Source: Arenibacter sp. ARW7G5Y1 (GTDB taxonomy: Bacteria > Bacteroidota > Bacteroidia > Flavobacteriales > Flavobacteriaceae). From it: 64,000 bases of DNA. The notes under the pieces were generated by a model. That model saw only the letters and a list, made by a program, of their open reading frames with translations. It was not told the origin of the DNA and ran no database searches. The position numbers and the translations under genes are program-made. Location: the NCBI RefSeq assembly GCF_003201775.1, contig NZ_QJJZ01000001.1, positions 567,233 through 631,232 of the forward strand. Reading direction: 5' to 3'. Positions 44,611-54,204 of the stretch are shown here, piece by piece (position 1 is the stretch's first letter; each line of letters begins with the position of its first letter).

Positions 44611-47600
44611 TTAGAACCCAAAACCAAGGCCGAAGGAAAATCTTGGGCCGTCAACACTGTTGAACAAGGCTACCCTTGCTGTCATCACATCCGCGCCGTT
44701 AAGAAAAACCCCTCCGCCGTATGAGGTGTGCCATAGATCGGAATTTTCGTTGGGGGTCCAGACCCTGCCATAATCAAAACCACCATATATCCCCACGGTA
44801 ACAGGTAATAATCCTGTTTTTAGACTTTTAAGGCTATATCTTAAGTCTGTGTTTTGGTAATAACTGGTCTTGCCGGAAAATCGTTGATTTCTAAAACCTC
44901 TTAGCCCATCTATCCCGCCAATGCTGGCTGCTTGGTAAAATTCGTAATCGTTCCCTAAATTAAAATGGGCTTTCCATCTAGTGGCGAGGACCAATTTGCC
45001 ATTGGATACTAATTTATGATCAAAGGAAAGACTTGGAACAATATAGGCATAGGCCTGCCCCTTGTTCTCCAAACTGGCCTTGTATCCCATCTGTAATCCC
45101 GTGGCCATTCCTATGGTAGGGAAGGCGGCATTGTCTAAATTTTCATAGTTGTATTCCGCATCTACTCCAATAAAACTGTTTCTGTTCTCTTCTCCATTGG
45201 CTTGGTAGAAGGTGTTCACAAACCTATCTTCAGTTTCTTCCACTTCCAGACTTTCCAAGGAAATGCCAGTTCTGAATTTTGCCCCTAGCTGTCCTCGCCA
45301 AATCAAGGAGGGCGAAAAACGTAGGTTTTGAATTTTCACCCTATTGTAATCCATCTCCAAAGTGTCGTCGAAATTTTCGGTCTCATTCCCGATTCCAAAA
45401 AAGTTAATGCTAAAATTGGGGCTGGTAAAACGGGCAGCCAATTCCAAATTCCAGTTATCCAAAATGTGTGCAAACTCTCCTTTGTAGCCCAATTCGAAAC
45501 CGTTGGTGGCAAAATAATAGGCAGCATTGTAATTGTGTTGGGTAGTAAAAGGGTTTTGTCGTAATCCATAAAAGGTGTTGCTAGCGTTAAAACCTAATTT
45601 CATTCCATCATCAGGATTAAATCCAAGGGTAGGTATTATCTGACGTGTGCTGTTCCTAAGCTTAAGCGGTTGATAAGTGTTGGTTTCGTAATCGTTGGTA
45701 AGTCTTAGCCTTGCTCCCTTAATATTCTTAAACGTGTTTTTTTTGGATCTATGGTCGTAAATCCAAGTATTGCTGCCCTCGGTGATATCATAAACATCGT
45801 TGTTTTGTCCGCCGATAAGTCTAATTTTGATCTTGTTGCCCTTGGTACCGACCACTTCAAAAATATCATCGTCATCCAGGCCGTAAATCCAGATTTCCTT
45901 GGTGATACTGTGGTTGAATTTCTTATGAAAGAATAGCTTAGCTTTTTTTTCGTCTATGTTTCTAAAAGCCTTGATCTCCACTTCTTGCTGGGACAAATTT
46001 TTAATTTCGAACCAATCGTCCTTATCGGTACCTTTTATGACAACATATTTGTTAAGTGCCAAAAAGTAATCATCTGCAATTTTCGGAAGGTTCTTGATCC
46101 TGGCTATAAGTATATTTTTTAAGTCAAGAATATTTTCATCCAAGATTTCTTGGGGCATGGCCCTAAATGCTTTATCTATTACAGCGGGGGTTAGGTTTTG
46201 CTGAATAAAACGGACCTCCTTTTCCCAATCTGCTTTTGTGGTTTCGGCCAATAAGGTTACATCCAGTCCGTAGGCACTCTTGTTAAAGGCCTCCACATTT
46301 CTTATGTCATTATTAAAACCTTCCATCATTTGTAGGGCTGGGATTATTCTTGTGGCAATACCCATCAGGGCCCCATCTCCCCAAATGGAATACACCTGGT
46401 CCCTATCCCTAGGGATGGCCTCAAAAATTATCTTCCCCGTTTCCTTATCCTTGACTTCGCCCCAACGCCATTGATCGTCATGCCTATCCCAATCACCCAT
46501 TACCATATCGAACAAGCGGGTCCTTAAGTATCTATCAGTATTGACCACATATTTTTCGTCCCGTTTAATTTTATCGATCATGTCCCAGGTACTTTCAATT
46601 TTATTGGCATAACCAAAACTGCCCAAATCCCCATGACCATCGCCTACCTGTTCTTCCAATATGTAAAGTTCATCCCCAAATTCCCCATTAAATTCTGCTA
46701 AGGCCTGTTGTTTTGGGATGTAGTACAATTGGGGGTTGGTATGGTAGAGATCTATTGCATCTGAAAGTTCTCCCACGGTAAGAAGGCCATACGGCAGGGC
46801 CCCGGTATAAAAATCCATTAGAAGATCTTCCGTATAAGTTCCCTTGAATTCCCCAATTACATATTTTTCTTTAAAAGCCATAGCCTGTAGGTACACCTCG
46901 GCACTCTTTTTAACGGCCCTCATTACGTATTCCTTCCCATTTTTATCGGATAATCTCAAGGATTTGGATTGGTTGCCCCCGCCTTTACGGACAGGTTTTA
47001 ACCCTCCGTACATAGTATCCAGCCTAAGGCTAGGGGCATTCACTTCCTTAGCGTAGTAATCCCTATACCTATCGCCCCAAATAGTTTTGAAAAATTTACT
47101 TTTTTTAATGGCTTGCTTGGAGTAAACAGATGCTTTTACCTCCTTTGGGAAATCTTTTTCGTTAAACACGTAATTCTCTTTTCTATCCGGGGGAAGTACC
47201 TGGGTGGAAAATAGAAGGTCGGGATTATTATTTTCCCCGACTCCAAAATAATTTACTTCGGAAGAGCCATCATTGTACACCTTTAATTCTGCAAAACCCA
47301 TTCTTCCTGTAGAGAATTTAGAGCCGTTCAATAATCTGGTAGCCCCTTCTTTGGCCCCTGAACCACTTATGATCTGGGGGGTGTTGTCCTCCACTATATA
47401 TTGAAGTGTATGTTCGTGTCCCGATGTCAATATTACTTTCTGCGAATACTGTGCTATGGTGACCAGACGATTTCTTAATTCCATATATCTCTTATTCTGT
47501 AGATCGGCATAGGAGGCACCACTGGTTTTTCTAATTAGGTTTGCAAAGGAACCCAGAACAGGGAAGGGAAATTTTCCGCCTGCAGGGTTTAAATGAAGTT

Positions 47601-48315
47601 TGGCCGAATACTGTCCGCCGTGGGGCCCGTAGCTGAACATGGGATGATGTAAGGCCAAAATGGTAGTCTTGTCCCTGTTTTTTTTGATAAGACTTTCCAA
47701 TTCCTCAAAAAATGTTTCCCTATCCTTTATATCGCATTTGTCGTTCATATTGGGGTGTTTGTCCCAATTGGTCAAGTACCATTCCGTATCAATGGCTATG
47801 AGGACAATTTTGTCATTGATGTTTATTTTCTCTATAGGACACCCATCTTCAGGAAAAAAGACCTCTTTGCTATCCAATTTTTTCTGAATATATTTTTGTT
47901 GCCTTTCCAAGCCTTCCAAACCTTCACTGTACCAATCATGGTTTCCAGGAATGAATATAGGGTTCCCCTTAAATTGGGCCAAGGTCTCCAGTTGTGCATC
48001 CATGTTGTTTTTAGCTTCCAGATAGGCTTTGCTGGAATCCTTTTTGGGCATTCCGGCAGGGTAGATATTATCGCCCAAGAAGAGTGCAGTACTATTCTTG
48101 TTGGCCTTTTTTAAGGCTATTTGAAAAGCTTGTAGCGCTTCGCTCTTGTCATCCATGGCAGATTTCCCAGCATCCCCGATCAGATAAAAAGTATGTAGTA
48201 ATTCGCTGTTGCTGGAAATATTCCTTCCAATGGCATCTTCCGTATATTTTGTTTTATATGTGGCGCAGCCAACCAATAGAAAAAGTATTACTATTATTAG
48301 GGAATGTTTCCTCAT
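44611..48315 (-). CDS. Lipoprotein fusing metallophosphoesterase, kinase-like segment and Omp85-type barrel
   Basis: Start set at the ATG at 48315, next to the lipobox (ILFLLVGC); ATGs at 48321 and 48336 are alternatives (numbering below is from 48336, 1241 residues). Residues 45-380 are a calcineurin-like phosphoesterase: YLIGDAG, FLGDN, PGNHDW, LALHHP, SGHEHT. Residues about 435-660 have GKEYVMRAVKK (470s), LYILEEQVGD (hinge-like), MGDWDRHDDQW (613-623) and IPRDRDQVY (641-649), which resemble the catalytic and metal-binding loops of Fam20/HipA-type atypical kinases; this is my inference. From about 880 the chain looks like a BamA/TamA-type barrel ending in GLGFGF. An outer-membrane, two-activity protein is suggested. 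Confidence 0.82.
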   Translation of the reverse strand: MRKHSLIIVILFLLVGCATYKTKYTEDAIGRNISSNSELLHTFYLIGDAGKSAMDDKSEALQAFQIALKKANKNSTALFLGDNIYPAGMPKKDSSKAYLEAKNNMDAQLETLAQFKGNPIFIPGNHDWYSEGLEGLERQQKYIQKKLDSKEVFFPEDGCPIEKININDKIVLIAIDTEWYLTNWDKHPNMNDKCDIKDRETFFEELESLIKKNRDKTTILALHHPMFSYGPHGGQYSAKLHLNPAGGKFPFPVLGSFANLIRKTSGASYADLQNKRYMELRNRLVTIAQYSQKVILTSGHEHTLQYIVEDNTPQIISGSGAKEGATRLLNGSKFSTGRMGFAELKVYNDGSSEVNYFGVGENNNPDLLFSTQVLPPDRKENYVFNEKDFPKEVKASVYSKQAIKKSKFFKTIWGDRYRDYYAKEVNAPSLRLDTMYGGLKPVRKGGGNQSKSLRLSDKNGKEYVMRAVKKSAEVYLQAMAFKEKYVIGEFKGTYTEDLLMDFYTGALPYGLLTVGELSDAIDLYHTNPQLYYIPKQQALAEFNGEFGDELYILEEQVGDGHGDLGSFGYANKIESTWDMIDKIKRDEKYVVNTDRYLRTRLFDMVMGDWDRHDDQWRWGEVKDKETGKIIFEAIPRDRDQVYSIWGDGALMGIATRIIPALQMMEGFNNDIRNVEAFNKSAYGLDVTLLAETTKADWEKEVRFIQQNLTPAVIDKAFRAMPQEILDENILDLKNILIARIKNLPKIADDYFLALNKYVVIKGTDKDDWFEIKNLSQQEVEIKAFRNIDEKKAKLFFHKKFNHSITKEIWIYGLDDDDIFEVVGTKGNKIKIRLIGGQNNDVYDITEGSNTWIYDHRSKKNTFKNIKGARLRLTNDYETNTYQPLKLRNSTRQIIPTLGFNPDDGMKLGFNASNTFYGLRQNPFTTQHNYNAAYYFATNGFELGYKGEFAHILDNWNLELAARFTSPNFSINFFGIGNETENFDDTLEMDYNRVKIQNLRFSPSLIWRGQLGAKFRTGISLESLEVEETEDRFVNTFYQANGEENRNSFIGVDAEYNYENLDNAAFPTIGMATGLQMGYKASLENKGQAYAYIVPSLSFDHKLVSNGKLVLATRWKAHFNLGNDYEFYQAASIGGIDGLRGFRNQRFSGKTSYYQNTDLRYSLKSLKTGLLPVTVGIYGGFDYGRVWTPNENSDLWHTSYGGGVFLNGADVMTARVALFNSVDGPRFSFGLGFGF

Positions 48316-48369
48316 GTACATCTGTTTAGAAATCAAAATTTTGTAATTTGTGGACTATAATTCACTCTT

Positions 48370-49560
48370 ATGTCGGAAATCCTCAAGAAAACTGAAAATT
48401 TTGTTGTCGATCTATTAGCTAATAAATTAGACACCAGTTATTTATATCACAATTTGAGTCATACCCAGCGGGTTGTTAAAAGTACTAAAGAATTATTGAA
48501 TTTTTATAATTTGGGGGAGGAGGAAACCGAAATGCTATTATTGGCAGCTTGGTTACATGATACTGGCTATACCAAAGGTTCGGAGAATCACGAGGAGACT
48601 AGTTGTGGCATAGCCCGGGAGTTTTTATCAAGCCAGAATTATGATAAGAAGAAGATAGAAGGTATTTGTGGCCTTATTATGGCAACCAAGAGGTTCTATG
48701 AGCCCCAAAACCTACTGGAGGAAATTATTAGGGATGCCGATTGTTCCCATTTTGCGAAAAAGAGCTATATGGAAACTTCGGAGTTACTACGGGAAGAATT
48801 GGATATGTTGGGGTTGGCAACCTATACGCAAAAGGATTGGCGTGACGCAAACCTAAAGATGTTCCAAACGGAACAGCGATTTTATACGGATTATGCCCTT
48901 CAGAATTGGCAAGAGGAAAAGAATAAGAATATTAGGAGGCTCATTAAAGGGAAAAAAGCGGAGGAAAATTTAGCCAAAAAAGAAAAATTAAAGGCTAAAT
49001 ATAAAAGTGAAAGTCCAGATAGGGGAATACAGACCTTGTTTCGCGTAACTTTAAAAAATCACTTAATGCTCAGTGATATTGCTGACACCAAAGCCAATAT
49101 CCTTCTTTCCGTAAATGCCATTATTATTTCTTTGGTGTTATCCAATCTTATTACCAAACTGGATAATCCTTCCAATAATTACCTAATCTACCCTACCTTA
49201 ATCTTTGTTGTTTTTGGTGTAGTGTCCATGGTACTTGCTGTTCTTGCCACACGTCCCAATGTTACTCAAGGTGAATTTACCAAGGAAGATGTAAGGCAAC
49301 GCAAAGTAAACTTATTGTTCTTTGGTAATTTTCACAAAATGAAATTGGAGGATTACCAATGGGCTATCAACGAGTTGGTACAGGACAAGGATTACATCTA
49401 TTCCTCCTTGACCAAGGATTTGTATTATCTAGGACTGGTTTTGAACAGAAAGTACAAGATCCTGAGATGGACCTATTCTATTTTTATATTGGGAATGATT
49501 ATTTCAGTGATTGCCTTTGTCGTTGCTTTTAAGTACTTTGGCCCGGATCGTGGTATATGA
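48370..49560 (+). CDS. HD-domain phosphohydrolase fused to PycTM-type membrane domain
   Basis: 396 residues. N-terminal HD domain (about 20-190): SHTQRV with His31, WLHDTGY with His63-Asp64, and RDADCSHF with Asp122/Asp124 as metal ligands. A charged, Lys-rich linker (about 180-215) follows. The C-terminal half (about 220-396) is the DUF5706/PycTM membrane module: SDIADTKANILLSVNAIIIS, then three or four hydrophobic segments. HD domains hydrolyse nucleotides or cyclic nucleotides; PycTM is the effector module of some Pycsar anti-phage systems. No nucleotide cyclase gene is adjacent, so a defence role is not supported by context. Divergent from the 3.7-kb gene (54-base gap). Confidence 0.88.
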   Translation: MSEILKKTENFVVDLLANKLDTSYLYHNLSHTQRVVKSTKELLNFYNLGEEETEMLLLAAWLHDTGYTKGSENHEETSCGIAREFLSSQNYDKKKIEGICGLIMATKRFYEPQNLLEEIIRDADCSHFAKKSYMETSELLREELDMLGLATYTQKDWRDANLKMFQTEQRFYTDYALQNWQEEKNKNIRRLIKGKKAEENLAKKEKLKAKYKSESPDRGIQTLFRVTLKNHLMLSDIADTKANILLSVNAIIISLVLSNLITKLDNPSNNYLIYPTLIFVVFGVVSMVLAVLATRPNVTQGEFTKEDVRQRKVNLLFFGNFHKMKLEDYQWAINELVQDKDYIYSSLTKDLYYLGLVLNRKYKILRWTYSIFILGMIISVIAFVVAFKYFGPDRGI

Positions 49561-49577
49561 CAAAACAGTAGAATGGC

Positions 49578-51947
49578 TTACTTGTTCAACTCTTGCATTA
49601 AGTCTTCGTAGGTATAGGTTCTGCCCTTTTCTATGTGGGACTTGTACAGAATGGAAGCCCTAATGGCCTTTAGGCCCGAAACCCCTTGAAGCCCTTCCAA
49701 TTCAACTATTTCTACCTTTCCGCTAAAATAACCTTTGGATTTTAGGAATTTAATATAACGTAGGTATTCCAATTCATCCTTTTTCTGGGAATAAACTATA
49801 GCAATTTTGCCCGCTTGGGTCAATCTTTCATTGGTACCCTTAATGAAGGATTTATCAATTCGTTTTTTTATAATCTCGTACCTGGCATTGTAGGTGCCGT
49901 CTACGTCAAATCGTTTTTCATCCATTCTAAAACGAATGGATAATGAACCATTATATACCAGAATAAGTGATGCCACATTCAATTGTACCTGTAACTTGGA
50001 TTTAAGGTCGTAATGCTTGTTTTCCATTTCGCAGATAACCTGCAACTGCCATAATCGGAGATTGTTGAGGTATAGTATATCGAACGCCCTTTCTCCCGTT
50101 ATTGAATCACCTATGTACATGTTGTGTTCAACGCCATCGGTCTTGTACCGCTCAAAATAATGGGGATACATATCTTGCGCCTCTTCCTGTTTGCTGTCTA
50201 TCACCAATGCCAACTTTTTGTTGATCAGCATTACGCTTTGATCATAATTTTTTCTATGGTCGTAATAGGAACCGGTTGTCACATCTATTTTATCCTCATA
50301 GGAAGCAATTAGATTTTGAATTTTGGTATCGGATTTTTTGATATGGGCGAACACAGGGTTTATTTCTTCTTTTACAAAATCGAAAATGGCTTGCTCGCTA
50401 TTGGTATGTAGGATTTCTTTGATTTCATCAATGTGGTTGTCCACCCTGAACATAAGTTCTTCATAAATGGGCAATTTATATTTTTTCCAAACCTCGGTCA
50501 TTATATTTTTAATTTCCGACAACTGGATCATGAGGTCCCTTTGAATAGCGGAATTTCTTTCTTGAGAGGAGTTTTGGATATCTACCTGCCCGTACAAAGG
50601 ATATACTTCATCAAAGACAATTTCTTTAAAGGAAGGTTGCAACCCTTCTTGGTCTTCTTTTATAAAGCGCTTTGCCTCTTCCTTAAATTTCCAGTACACG
50701 GAAGGATGTACCGAAGTACATTCGTTCTGGATAACCGCATCGATTAAATTTTCTTCCTCTTCATGGGACCGCAACACCGCTGAAACAATATAGGGGACCA
50801 CGTCATCCAATTTCTTGGCACTAACACTATTAAAGTCGTTAGCCTTGTCCGAGACCAATTCCAACACCCCCAATAATTGACCTTCCTTGGCAATGGGTGC
50901 CAAAAGGGCACTTTTAATCTTTTGTTCATATAGACCCTTGTAAGGGGGCATGCCCCCAGAGAGTTTATAATGTTTATCTACATCCGATATTACAAAGTAG
51001 TTATTTTGATCAATGAGTTTCCGATAGGATTCCTGACAAAGGGATTCATTGCAGGTCTCAACCAATTTATTTTGTAAAATAAAGCTTCGCATACCCATTA
51101 TAGGGACAACCTCAAACTGCTTTTTAAGGGGATTATAAATGGAAAAACCAATGCGCATATTGGGCATCCCAAACAGCGATTTGAAGGTGTTCTCCACTCC
51201 CATAATGAAGTTGCCTTCACTTTTGTCATTGATTATTAGGCTCGATTTAATTTCCGAAATGGAATGTTCCGCGGTAACATCGAACATGTTCGATATTACG
51301 AAACCCTTACTGATGAAACTGTTGGGTGGAATTTTTTGTTTCCAGAGTTCTACATGTTCTATATTCTCCAAAAGCTCATTGGCGTCTTTCTCGGTTATTT
51401 TAGGGGGCTTGCCATTGGGTATGATTTCTATGAAATCGGCATTGTACAAAATCCTGTAATGTCTCATTACTCCCTTGGCATCCGGAATATCATAAAAAAA
51501 TGGCCTTTTAAAATCGAACTTAAACCCGTAATAAAAGTTGAGGATTACCACACAGGCCATGATATAACTTACTTCTTCTTCCTGGTTCCTAATTTCCGGG
51601 GCAAAATTTGGTCCTGCCGCTTCCAAAATTTGTTCAAAACGTTTGCTGGAATTAAAGGTGATGTTGGTATAAGGGGTGGTAGCTGTTTTTATTTCATTGT
51701 TGGTAAGCACCGAGGAAAACAAATCCTGTAAAATAATTTGTATGACTTCTTTGTGTTTTTCCAATAGCGACATGTCCGTGAAACCATTGCGCAGTTCAGG
51801 AAAAGGTGCCTGTGCATTTAATATATACTTGGCTTTGGAGGCTGAAAATAAATCCTCGCTTTCTGCCATTTCATCATATTGCTTCAACAATTTGTCGAAG
51901 CTTATGTGATGTTCCAGCGGTGATATTTTATCCGTGAATCCCTTCAT
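49578..51947 (-). CDS. GAF-domain protein
   Basis: 789 residues, no signal peptide. A GAF domain is visible at about 240-400 (NMRIGFSIYNPLKKQFEVVP, ESYRKLIDQNNYFVISD, KSALLAPIAKEGQLLGVLEL). The N-terminal 230 and C-terminal 390 residues match nothing I can name; the latter includes a helical stretch (about 460-560) and a final alpha/beta segment. There is no kinase, cyclase or HTH domain, so its output is unknown. GAF domains sense small ligands. It converges with the HD-PycTM gene (18-base gap) and diverges from a phosphoesterase gene. Confidence 0.8.
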   Translation of the reverse strand: MKGFTDKISPLEHHISFDKLLKQYDEMAESEDLFSASKAKYILNAQAPFPELRNGFTDMSLLEKHKEVIQIILQDLFSSVLTNNEIKTATTPYTNITFNSSKRFEQILEAAGPNFAPEIRNQEEEVSYIMACVVILNFYYGFKFDFKRPFFYDIPDAKGVMRHYRILYNADFIEIIPNGKPPKITEKDANELLENIEHVELWKQKIPPNSFISKGFVISNMFDVTAEHSISEIKSSLIINDKSEGNFIMGVENTFKSLFGMPNMRIGFSIYNPLKKQFEVVPIMGMRSFILQNKLVETCNESLCQESYRKLIDQNNYFVISDVDKHYKLSGGMPPYKGLYEQKIKSALLAPIAKEGQLLGVLELVSDKANDFNSVSAKKLDDVVPYIVSAVLRSHEEEENLIDAVIQNECTSVHPSVYWKFKEEAKRFIKEDQEGLQPSFKEIVFDEVYPLYGQVDIQNSSQERNSAIQRDLMIQLSEIKNIMTEVWKKYKLPIYEELMFRVDNHIDEIKEILHTNSEQAIFDFVKEEINPVFAHIKKSDTKIQNLIASYEDKIDVTTGSYYDHRKNYDQSVMLINKKLALVIDSKQEEAQDMYPHYFERYKTDGVEHNMYIGDSITGERAFDILYLNNLRLWQLQVICEMENKHYDLKSKLQVQLNVASLILVYNGSLSIRFRMDEKRFDVDGTYNARYEIIKKRIDKSFIKGTNERLTQAGKIAIVYSQKKDELEYLRYIKFLKSKGYFSGKVEIVELEGLQGVSGLKAIRASILYKSHIEKGRTYTYEDLMQELNK

Positions 51948-52155
51948 TGCTATTGTTAGTCCAAGTATTGAACGTAAAATTACAAAAGAAAATGCTTACT
52001 TTCATTTTTTGGTGAATTATGGAAAAGACTTCTTTTTTTAGGATATTTAACCTTTTAATTCCCGATGGATGAATTTTCTGGGAATATACACAAGGTTGTT
52101 TTGAGTAATCCCGACCTCCTAGACCTATAAAATATTTAACTTAATATAAAAAGAA

Positions 52156-53058
52156 ATGTCCTCATTTACCAGATTATCCAGGGCCTACAAGAATGCCAAA
52201 ATCCTGCCTTTTGACGATACTTCCAAAATTATAATGTTTAGTGATTGCCATAGGGGCGATAGTAGTTTCGCGGACGAATTTGCCAATAATCGAAATATTT
52301 ATTTTCATGCATTAAGGTATTATCTTAATGAGGGCTTTACGTATTGTGAATTGGGGGACGGTGATGAGCTTTGGGAAAATCTTTCCTTTGATTCCATTTT
52401 TGCGGCACATAAAAATGTTTATAAACTTTTGAAGCAGTTCCATTTGGAAAAAAGGCTCCATATGATATGGGGGAATCATGACATGGTATACAAGGACCCG
52501 GCTTATGTAAAGAGCAACTTGTCATACTATTTTGAACCTATTGATGATTGCAACAAGGAATTGTTTGAGGATATTAACTATCACGAGGCTATAGTTTTAA
52601 AACATAAAGTTAGCGGGCAAGAATTATTATTGACCCATGGGCATCAGGCAGATTGGTGGAACTATACCTTTTGGCGTTGGGGCAGATTCCTGGTACGTGT
52701 ACTTTGGAAACCTTTGCAGGTATGGGGCATTGCGGACCCTACGAGTCCTGCCAAAAATTACAAGGAACTTATCAAAATTGAAAGGCGTATAAAAAAATGG
52801 ATCATGGCGCATAACGGGTTGTTGACCATAGTGGGCCATACCCACAGGCCACGTTTTCCCGTCCCTGGTGATATTCCTTTTTTTAATGACGGAAGCTGTG
52901 TACATCCCCGTAGCATTACAGGGCTGGAAATTCAGAAAGGGACCATCGCCCTTATTAAATGGGAAATAGCTACCAAGGATGACGGAACTTTGCAGATCGT
53001 CAGGGTTTTATTGGAAGGACCACAACAGTTGAGCAATTATGCCATGGAGAAATCTTAA
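52156..53058 (+). CDS. Cytoplasmic calcineurin-like metallophosphoesterase
   Basis: 300 residues, no signal peptide. Metal-ligand motifs: SDCHRGD with Asp30 and His32, GDGDE at 68-71, GNHD at 106-109, THGHQADWW near 159, and GHTHRPRF near 222. The WDGD-less, Trp-rich insert (WWNYTFWRWGRFLVRVLWK) may touch membranes. The layout is similar to UDP-2,3-diacylglucosamine hydrolases and related enzymes, but I would not assign that substrate. Divergent from the GAF gene with a 208-base gap. Confidence 0.85.
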   Translation: MSSFTRLSRAYKNAKILPFDDTSKIIMFSDCHRGDSSFADEFANNRNIYFHALRYYLNEGFTYCELGDGDELWENLSFDSIFAAHKNVYKLLKQFHLEKRLHMIWGNHDMVYKDPAYVKSNLSYYFEPIDDCNKELFEDINYHEAIVLKHKVSGQELLLTHGHQADWWNYTFWRWGRFLVRVLWKPLQVWGIADPTSPAKNYKELIKIERRIKKWIMAHNGLLTIVGHTHRPRFPVPGDIPFFNDGSCVHPRSITGLEIQKGTIALIKWEIATKDDGTLQIVRVLLEGPQQLSNYAMEKS

Positions 53059-53114
53059 ACTATCTATTCCCATAGAATTTAGTGTATAAAATAAGGGTGG
53101 GTTCTATGTCCCAA

Positions 53115-53840
53115 TTATTGTAGTCTAAAGGTAATTGGGATTGTATAGGGAACCTTAACAGCCCTTCCCCTTTGCTTGCCAGGTGTCATTTGTGGTAAGG
53201 CGGCTATTATCCGGTGGGCTTCCTTTTCCAACATTTTGTCAGGCCCCCGGGTTTTAATATTCGTTATATAACCGGTATTGTCTATAATAAATTGTACATA
53301 TACCTTGCCTTCAATACCCAATTCCACTGCAACATCGGGATAGGTAAATTGTTTCATAATGTGCTCTTGAATTTTTTTCTGAAAGCAAGCTTTCTGGGCT
53401 TCGTTGGAGGTTTCCTTACATCCAGGAAAAACGGGAACGTTTTCTATCACGGCGAAGGGCACTTCAATATCTTCCTCTTCTTCCTCCACTACTGCTATAT
53501 CTTCGACCATTAAGGTAACCTCCTCTACTATTGTTTCCTGATTTATTTCTGTACTTTGAATCACCGTTTCCTCTATTTCTGCCACATCCTCTACAATTTC
53601 AATAACTTCTGGGGCTGCTGGTGGGGGCGGGGGCGGAGGTAAGTTTGAGGTTTCTACAACAGGTACTTTTTCCTCCAAATAATCTGTTACAGTCAACTGC
53701 TCAATGGCTGTATTTTCTTTGGGGTACGTTTTTAACTCCAACGCCCGCCATACTACAAATAGTACTATTACAAGGCCAATTACAAAGAAAAGTCCACTTT
53801 TTCTGTTTAAATCTGCCCTAGGATATTTTTTTGGTTCCAT
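53115..53840 (-). CDS. TonB-family energy transducer-like protein
   Basis: Start set at the ATG at 53840 (MEPKKYPRADLNRKSG), the usual N-terminus of Bacteroidota TonB homologues; the ATG at 53888 adds 16 residues. 241 residues: one inner-membrane segment (about 17-34), a Pro run (PPPPPPPAAP) and a strongly acidic Glu/Val-rich spacer, then the TonB C-terminal domain (about 140-241: VFPGC, EGKVYVQFIIDNTG, VPYTIPITFRLQ). TonB proteins carry proton-motive energy to outer-membrane receptors such as SusC. ExbB/ExbD genes are not beside it. It stands alone. Confidence 0.9.
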   Translation of the reverse strand: MEPKKYPRADLNRKSGLFFVIGLVIVLFVVWRALELKTYPKENTAIEQLTVTDYLEEKVPVVETSNLPPPPPPPAAPEVIEIVEDVAEIEETVIQSTEINQETIVEEVTLMVEDIAVVEEEEEDIEVPFAVIENVPVFPGCKETSNEAQKACFQKKIQEHIMKQFTYPDVAVELGIEGKVYVQFIIDNTGYITNIKTRGPDKMLEKEAHRIIAALPQMTPGKQRGRAVKVPYTIPITFRLQ

Positions 53841-54204
53841 GACACAGTATTTTAATACATAAGTTAACCAGTAATTAGGTAAATTCATATGACTTATATC
53901 AGTTTTGCCAATATTTTTCTATACAATTTTTCGTAGCTGAATGAATTGTTCGTGGGGTGAAATGGACCCTTATTAAGAGGCTATTTTATTTTGCCTGGGC
54001 CATAGGGAGTTTTAATAAGTCTTGGATAATTGGTCACGAAGAAATTTTTCACCATTTCTCAGGAATAATAATTATCCCAACTTGCGATTGCATGTGCCAA
54101 CGGGCACCTTGTTGGGTACTGGGAACAAATTTGTGAAGTGAACGTTTCAGGTTGGGCATATTTTCGTTATTTTTAATGAAAATGTAGCATTGAAAAAATA
54201 TAAT
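53841..54204. other. Intergenic region upstream of GH32 gene
   Basis: 364 bases between divergent tonB-like and GH32 genes, no gene seen. The notable element is an inverted repeat at 54160-54183 immediately before the GH32 start. Confidence 0.5.
54160..54183. promoter_or_regulatory. Inverted repeat before GH32 gene
   Basis: ATTTTCGTTA, four T's, TAATGAAAAT: 9 of 10 bases pair. It ends 21 bases before the chosen ATG, a position suited to an operator, but AT-rich palindromes arise by chance. Confidence 0.3.

Noticed and set aside
48370-49560. Complete Pycsar anti-phage system
   Set aside because: Only a PycTM-like module is present, fused to an HD domain. No pyrimidine cyclase gene is adjacent, so calling a defence system is not supported.
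53115-53840. TonB-like gene as part of the SusCD locus
   Set aside because: It lies 20 kb from susCD with unrelated genes between and its own promoter region; a generic energiser is more likely.
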